64,000 nucleotides of DNA from Nymphaea colorata (taxonomy: Eukaryota; Streptophyta; Magnoliopsida; Nymphaeales; Nymphaeaceae): contig NC_045145.1 of assembly GCF_008831285.2 (NCBI RefSeq), forward strand, positions 9,176,802-9,240,801. Reading direction: 5' to 3'. Position numbers and translations under genes: made by a program. Shown in pieces: positions 57,081 to 64,000 of the stretch; the stretch's first letter is position 1, and each line of letters opens with the position of its first letter. A model generated the notes under the pieces. That model was not told the origin of the DNA, did no database searches, and saw only the letters and a list, made by a program, of their open reading frames with translations.

Positions 57081-59731
57081 AAGGAAGATAGTCGATTAAT
57101 AGAATAATATTAGGTTACAACAAAGTTGGATGAGAATTCTTTCTTTATCTTTTTCTCACTCTTCAGTTACCATTTAGGAGAATTCAACTTCTCACTAGTT
57201 ATATTTATTTTGCTTACCATTGCTATTGTCTATCTTATCCATTGTGGCACCTGCTTGCCACAATCTCTTGTAGGATTTTTAGCAGCATGAAAATATGATA
57301 CTTTAATAGATAGTCAACAAAAACTTCAACATGTCATGTGAAAGAGGGCATTGTCAGTGGTATGAAAGATCTTAATAGCCTACATTAGAATGTTAGGATG
57401 TTACTTAAGTTGTTCACATCTTTGGCTGCTCCATTGTCGACGCAACTACCAAGGTAGGACCCAGTCTATTGGAACTCAAGTTTTTCATGGATTATAGAAT
57501 GTCGAAAGGGCAAAATAATAGTCATCAATCAACCAAGAAGTTGATGTAGACGTTTGGCTATGTGAGAATTTGCATAGACTTGCCCCTCAACTAACTCTAA
57601 CTTTTGCCTTTGGTTGTAGAAGTTAAGGTAGGCATAGAGGGACTGGTGTTTCAACCTCTCATATATGAAAGCCATCTTTGATTTTAATGCACTATGGATT
57701 CAGCTAACATCCACCAAAAATATTTGCTTGGAGAGGCACTAGAATTTCCTCCATGGGTGCAATCAAGGCTAATCAAGGGGACGATGGGAATCATGTTTCT
57801 TAGTATGGAGATTTGGCAGCACACTGCAAAAAATGGCTAAATCTAACATTCTTTATAATGCAAGTCGATTGTACTTTCTTTAATCCCACATTGAGAATCA
57901 AGCTTAGGAGGGGCTAATAAGAGTGACTAAAAGGCTAAGAAGTGTTATTACTCACTTATTTTTGATGTCTATTGTAGGACAACCCCATGCAAGGCCTCAA
58001 GCAACTACTATCAAGGAAGTATATAAGATGCCTTAGTTGAAGATTTAATTTAGCCAAGAAGAAACAAATCCAAATAAGGAGCTGGTGAAATCCTTTAGGA
58101 CGTAATATGAAGAGGTAAGTTACTACCAAATGATGAATTTTCCCTAGCTTTTCTTTCAACATCAAATCTCCATACAAATGGTGATAGGCCTTCCACTGTT
58201 TGCTCGTAAGGTGTGTAACTCATGGTGTAGTTATCCTGTAGCTAAGATAAAGAAGAAGCTATCCCGCCCCATGGAAGGTGGCCAACCTATCTTATGCAAG
58301 GTGTCTCTACATAACTGTATATGTTAGCTAATCTGGATGCTTTTTGGTTCATGGTCTTCTCATTCCTTAGGGATGTCATTCCAAGCTCAAGCTAACCATA
58401 TCAATTTTTCGTTCTTGAGGAGGCAGCAATACCGAAGCCTATCACCATTTGTCCTGCAAATTTCGTTCTAGATCAGTCATAGAAGGTGGTACTAATTTAC
58501 AAAATCTATCCACCTAGACTAAGGCCAAACAATGGCTAGCATAGCCTGGAAATTGTGTTGGCGCAGTTCTACTTGTGGTTGATTCAATCTCAAAAGAATT
58601 ACCTCAAATTTTATAACCATTGTTTATTGAAGTCAGTTGACAATGTGTCCTGGTTTTTCAAAGGCCCATGGTCAAGCTGGAAAGCATTCACAGAGAGAGC
58701 CAAGCGGTCAATAGGTGATGAAAAAATGGGGTCGGAGAAAGAGGAGGAGGTAGTCTGATCCACATGCTCACACCAGACAAGAGGTCCCAATTTGAAAGCA
58801 CCTTGAAATTTCGTATCAAATAAGTGTTGAAGTTGGACTTAATTAAGAGATCTCATAATTTCAAGGATATCCTCCATAAGGTTACTATCATACTTAAGAA
58901 TGAGGAGCTTTGTATGTGGCTGACGACATCCATTCTCCCAGACTGTTGGCCAAGTCTAGGAGATAAGGAAAACTAAATTCAGATTGCCTTAGGATTCGTA
59001 GTAACCCTTCTAGAAGAGAATCCAATGGTTAGCAGAATATTCCAAAGCATCTGTTTGCTAAAAAAATGATTGCTTAACCTCATCCCTAACTCTTTGAATT
59101 GTGTGACGAATCTTCTGTTTTGCTTGTCTCCAACCAGATTGCATGGTTCTAATGGCTGAGACCTCAATCTGAAGATGGGGGTTGTATTGGAGACTTCTAT
59201 AGCAGTATCAAGAAGGTAATCATGAAAAGTTAGCTTTCTCTTGAGATAGTCTCTGTCCTTTTTCCTGCTATGTCTATTCTCTAAGAGCTGTCTCTACCAT
59301 TTTTATACTTTAGGTTAGTCTGTTTGTGCATGTCTCTTCCTAATAAAATTGTCAAACTAATGGTCATTGTCAAAGTAATGGTCATCATCCCGCAACGTTG
59401 TTCGACAAGAAATGGTGGGTTGATGACTATTTCTAATGCCCATCATGTTGCCTATCACTACTTGTTTAGGATGCTAAATCATGGATGATTCCAATGTTGT
59501 TGCCTATCAACATTCAAGGTTGGCGAGAGACCATAATACAATCTAATAATCTATCATATTGTGTTCTTGACCCAAAAAAAAAAATCATATTATTAGAGCC
59601 TACAAATTTATATGATAAAGCATTTCAGATATTGATTAATTTGGATCATCACTAAACCAGTTCTATGTAACACCATCTGAACAAGGGTTGGATATATCAT
59701 GTAAAAAAATTAAATAATAAATGACCCAAAC
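57081..59731. other. No gene recognised
   Basis: Decayed sequence, short open frames only (longest 73 codons at 57956-58177, minus). Possibly further copia gag or other retroelement debris at 57500-57760, but no motif is reliable. Confidence 0.3.
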
Positions 59732-60345
59732 CAGGGGCAGAGCCACATGTGGGCATGTGTGGGCAATTGCCTACACAACCCAATAACATTCATTTATTTA
59801 CATATTGGTTAAAGCCAAAATTTTGCGTCAGATGTTTTGCAATTATATGAGCCAAAATCTTTCAGGACTCTTGGCATGTGCACCACCAAAGAGTACTTGA
59901 ATATGAGATTTTATTGCCGTTTTCATGGTTCCCGTCATGGCCATATTAAAAATTATTGCCTTTCAAGAAAGCGCACGTTTAAATCCTTCTGGATCCACTT
60001 ATGGCTGCCATTTTTTTGTGGTCTGTGAGTTTTTTCACTGCGTAGCCTCAAGGGACCACTGAGAACCTTGGCGTTTTCAGTTTGGAACGTGAAGGAAAAG
60101 ATACTTTCTTGGTTTTGCCTCATTATTGTTGGACGTTTCAAGGGCCGCTGCTGTGCACACGAAAAATGCAACTGTAGTTGGTGCAGGAAGCAGGCCCAGA
60201 GGACTCCGTAAATGGTCACTGCATTAGAGTGGTCCATCCTGTTGCCTTCTCCACACCGATCTAATTACAATCTTAAGAGTTCGATTTAAATCCAAATCTT
60301 AAGTTACATTCTAAATCCTGAGACATGTCATGGCTTCGCTACATT
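59732..60345 (+). mobile_element. Possible non-autonomous hAT (Tip100-like) element
   Basis: The left end CAGGGGCAGAGCCAC (59732-59746) resembles the CAGGGGCGGAGCCA terminal repeat of Tip100-type hAT elements. A weak reverse counterpart TGGCTTCGCTAC is at 60331-60342. No 8-bp target duplication is evident. A 94-codon minus-strand frame inside has no known domain. Confidence 0.35.
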
Positions 60346-60676
60346 ATACCAAGTTGAAGGTTGCGTTTTGGATTTCCGGATAATTGTAAGCATAAAAAAA
60401 TCAGCTGAATTCAAGCTTGACCTCATTGGGTCGTGTTTTTTTGTTTGTTTGTTTAAGAGAGAGGTAGTCCAAACCGAGCTGATCATGAACCAAGCTCCAG
60501 TTGGCTGAATTCACTAAACGCAGCTTCATTTGTCTCGTAGAAGAGTAGAACACAAGGAGTTCGAGTAGCTTAACTCGTGTAATAGTGAAGTTGAACTTGA
60601 CAGGCAGGCTTTTCGTCCAGAAGCTTAGCCGAAACTGTGCTCCTCTGCGGATGTTGAATTTGATTTTCTACGTTGA

Positions 60677-60678
<2 letters not shown>

Positions 60679-60708
<30 letters not shown>
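60679..60708. repeat. (TA)n microsatellite
   Basis: About 15 TA units. Confidence 0.95.
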
Positions 60709-60712
<4 letters not shown>

Positions 60713-62090
60713 AATTCAAACAGTTCATCTAAGTGTGCTAAACAGATTCATGCAATCCTCTCCCAAGTTTTGAAATTTTAAATTTTACTATTAAATTTTT
60801 TAAAGGTTAACCCCTACAAAACTCTTAAAACACAGGAATTAGATAGTCATGGAACCGCTCAGCCCACTGATGATGAAACCATGGCTCCTCCCCTACCAGC
60901 AATGTCCTTCTCAATGAGAAGGATAACGCTCGTCCTTTTGGCATGTGAGGTCTCATAATGATAGGCTGTTCAAGATTAGGCTGGGCCGCCCTTACCTGGA
61001 GTAGACTTCACTTCTGGCATCTTGTACTTCACTTGGACTTTGTACTTCAATTGATATGCAGTCTTTATTGATCCCTTGTCTAAATCTAACGGTCACGGCA
61101 ATTGCTCTTTAGATCTTTCTCGCCTTTTGTGGAGCATGTGATGCCCATGGACATTTTTATGGAGAATTTTTCATTTAAAGCCCGATATTTTTTGCATAAT
61201 TTTGAGAAAGGCCACAAGTTTAATCATTTCAAGATAAAGCTCAATTTTTTCAAACATTCGCCGTAAGCCAGAAAGGTCATTTCGTCCAGTCATGTTTTCC
61301 AGTTTTATTTCACTATTTTCTGGTTTATTCAAGTTCAGTACATAAAATTTCCAAATTTATCTGATTAAGGAAAAATCATGAAAGTCAAATGTGTAAATAA
61401 TATTTCATAAAGTTTCTAACGGTATTGATCTAAGCTTTATAGGCTCATCATGAAAATTCAACATGGTGATCATACTTTTGTGAATTTTCTTATTTTTATA
61501 TTTTCGTCAGTCCTACATTTGTCTACATGTGGTTAAGTTTATTAAGAAAATGAGTTAAAACTCTGTGCAGCATATTTTGAAACCCGTATAATTCGGATCC
61601 ATGAAATTTATCATGGTTCTTTTTTCTTGTTCCGAGAGTGGGCAAACATTTTTGAAAAGTTCGCAAGTAAAAGAAAGGAATGCACGCCCGTTGCAGTGGG
61701 GGCAGGACCCCTCCCCTTTTATAAAATATGGTATAAAAGGCCAACCTAAATGAAACTTTTTACGTTTGCCTCGTCGTCATCTCCATCCTCTTTTCGCTGC
61801 CTTTCGCCTCGTCCTCATCCCTATCATCTTTGGCTTTCTGCAAAATTGTCCTGCCTTGATTGTGGACTATAATGCGACACGTTTTGAGTTAGTCGTCTCC
61901 TTTTTGCTGCGCTTACTACTTTGACACAACCAAATTAAAAAAGACGGAATCATCTTGTGTTCGTACAAACAGTTAATTTTCAAAACGCAGTTTACTTTGA
62001 AACCTTATAGTCGATCAAGATGCAGACTTCATGTCTCAAGTCATGCTAATTGGACTAAAATCATGTGCTAGAAGTGGCAGGAAACAATTT

Positions 62091-62139
62091 TAGTAATAAT
62101 AATAATAGTAGTAGTAGTAGTAGTAATAATAATAATAAG
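62091..62139. repeat. (AAT)n(AGT)n compound microsatellite
   Basis: AAT units flank six or so AGT units. It gives a poly-leucine false frame on the minus strand. Confidence 0.93.
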
Positions 62140-63249
62140 GCACCCTTATAATAAAGAAAATTTTTTGTGGCTGGTGTAAAGAGTTGCCCACATGAGATAA
62201 GATAATATGTAGCTATGTTATTGTACACTATGGGTTTCGGAAAAGCAAAACTACCTTTCACCCTCTTGCTCTTCAAAGTTTAAGGCTGTTTCAGGATGTC
62301 GGTGGTCATACCGTACACCATTCAACTCAAGCGTAACACATGTGACCATTTAAAAGAGTACTATCTACCGAAATCAAACTGATGATGCATGATCATCACG
62401 GCACTTGGGCTGCCCAACTAGTCTTTGCCTCCTCAGAGTGTGTTGTTTATTGTCTAGATAAGACACAATCGGCCCAAGAAGGCTGCTCGTTCGTTTAAAA
62501 TAAGCTCTCCGTACACTACAATTTGCACGTCAACAGCATGCAGTGCATGTTAGTCCAACGTTTTTACTTGCATCAGCGTATATGGTTTGACTCCTAAAAA
62601 AGACTGTAAAACTTGAATGTCAACTAAAGGCTTCCAAACAGCGAAACAGCAATCATTTTCATTGAGAGATAATGTTCACATAAGCGTTAAATATAGACGG
62701 TCTAAGATTTATAAACATGATTTACGCTCAAACTGTGGAAATTTTGGTATTGATGATGAAAACCTCGCAAGACAATTCATATGGACGACATGATAATTTT
62801 ATTAATAATTTTAGCAGCTTTTCTTGCGGGAGAAGAGTTTTATACGTATGAGATGAAAGTGTGCGTCGATTCACGTGACTTGTACGTATGAAATGGACAG
62901 GCCTTATAAAACCAAAGATGGGGTTCACATGGCTATCGATCAGAAGAGTATCGTTTAACAGTATCCAGTTCTGTCCTTTGGTCTGCGTGCTTAATAAATT
63001 GCTTTGGAAGTTTGGAGTTTATACAAAAGTATTGTGCATCTAAGAAGCCCATCCATCTAGGAAGCCCATCCACATGGCCGGGCCAAAAGGAAGATTGTGA
63101 GTGTGTATGTGCGTATAATATATATGTATGTACAATAGTTGCTGATCGGCATGAATGTCGATGGATTGGACTTGAATTAGATGGACCTTTTAGCATATCC
63201 AATTGTTCAGATATTCATAAATTCACAATCAAATTCGGATGAAAAAATA

Positions 63250-63600
63250 GTATAATATACCTGAATCATACTTTTAGATTCAACATTCAAATCCAATCTG
63301 CGTCCTAACTTTTAAATTTCAAATTTGATTCCAACTTTAGAATTTGAAATCCAAATTTGATTTGAATCTGACCTTTAAATTTGAGATCTGAATCCATCTC
63401 AAATCCAACCTGAATGCAACTTTTAAACTCAAAGTTGATTTTGTTCCAGTTTTGACTTTTAAATGCACAAAAAATTTGATCTCAAATCCAATATGGATGC
63501 TAATTCTTAAACAGCTGAAGTCAATCTGGATGCTAATTTTGAAAATGCAAATTCATGTTATAAATCTGAAAATCTAAATCTTAATCAAATTTAACAATGA
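63250..63600. repeat. Degenerate short-period repeat
   Basis: Words AAATTTGATT, CAAATCCAA, GAATCTGA and ACTTTTAAA recur every 20-60 bp without a fixed unit. Confidence 0.5.
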
Positions 63601-64000
63601 AAAACAAAAACCTAATTTTTTGAAGCAACAATCAAAGATACAGGGAAAAAATAAAAAAGAAAAGAACACACATTTCACATAAATTACTTTTATATTTGTA
63701 TTATTTAGGTACTAGGAAAACCTAAAAAAGTTCGTAGATGCAGCACAAAATCCATTTCCTTTTTCACCCGACCTTCGGATTGGAATTGGCCTGACTGAAT
63801 GATTGTGTAATAGTATATATCCATTATTTACTATTAGTTTAAAGAAATCAAAACCTTTAAATTGCAAATTATCAAACAGTCCATAATAATAAGTATCACA
63901 ACATGAGGTAAAACTAGTTTAATAACAATAAAAAGAAATAGAAAAGTTCTTCACAAAATTTTAAAACATACTTCAAACATGTTTGTGCCACAACGGGGAC
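63601..64000. other. No gene recognised
   Basis: AT-rich to the window end. Confidence 0.35.

Larger units (their letters stand above)
60346..63239. other. No gene recognised
   Basis: AT-rich with stops in all frames. Contains two microsatellites listed separately. Confidence 0.35.

Noticed and set aside
57950-58960. Possible LINE reverse transcriptase end
   Set aside because: No RT, endonuclease or C-terminal zinc motif could be read in any frame.
62061-62276. Minus-strand frame with poly-leucine
   Set aside because: Produced by the AAT/AGT microsatellite.

Overview
This is nuclear DNA of a flowering plant. The signs are plant-specific transposons (a Tekay/Del-type chromovirus with about 3-kb LTRs, Tat/Retand-like Ty3/gypsy wrecks, a CACTA end, FAR1/MULE-type transposase debris, a Ty1/copia scrap), a PPR gene fragment, and one intron-rich gene of the plant DUF789 family. 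The species cannot be fixed from the sequence. The AT-rich, dicot- or basal-angiosperm-like style makes a grass unlikely, but that is only an impression.

Positions 1-9967 hold a Tekay/Del-type Ty3/gypsy retrotransposon on the minus strand. Its left (3') LTR is cut by the window edge, and its right (5') LTR is complete at 6918-9967. Gag-pol is one long reading frame broken by a frameshift near 5990 and six in-frame stops. The two LTRs differ at roughly 4% of positions by eye, so the insertion is fairly young. It sits inside the RT domain of a much older Tat-like element (A). Element A resumes at 9968-10275 and again, from the integrase on, at 12620-14444. The stretch between, where RNase H should be, holds a TGTCC-rich repeat, a 155-bp inverted repeat and a reversed PPR gene fragment.

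From 14445 to about 25300 lies layered DNA-transposon debris: a CACTA left end with subterminal repeats, a Ulp1-like peptidase relic with both visible catalytic residues lost (plus strand), and a FAR1/MULE-type transposase relic (minus strand). From about 25300 to 38070 is a second, fuller Tat/Retand-like element (B) on the plus strand: LTR-like sequence, a PBS-like site inside a perfect 57-bp duplication, a leader with large repeats and a plant-mobile-domain relic, gag, protease, RT, RNase H, integrase, and a 3' array of about 103-bp repeats. Element B also carries an unusual cluster of short, fresh-looking tandem duplications. From 38100 to 43400 is repeat-derived DNA with a tRNA-like SINE candidate and a long compound microsatellite.

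The only gene that looks functional is a plus-strand DUF789 gene, coding exons 45769-50950. Its six exons join to an open 336-codon frame. It sits in a GC-richer island (about 43.75-51.3 kb) with a G-box, a likely leader intron, upstream ORFs, and a fifth intron that appears to use a GC-AG splice pair. From 51.3 kb to the end is decayed repeat DNA: LTR-like scraps, a foldback/MITE-like element, a copia gag-protease relic, a possible hAT (Tip100-like) element and microsatellites. I found no rRNA, intact tRNA or CRISPR array, and no convincing new multi-gene system. The most unusual items are the PPR/retroelement chimera, the dead Ulp1 relic beside FAR1 debris, the plant mobile domain in a Tat-like leader, the microduplication cluster and the GC-AG intron.
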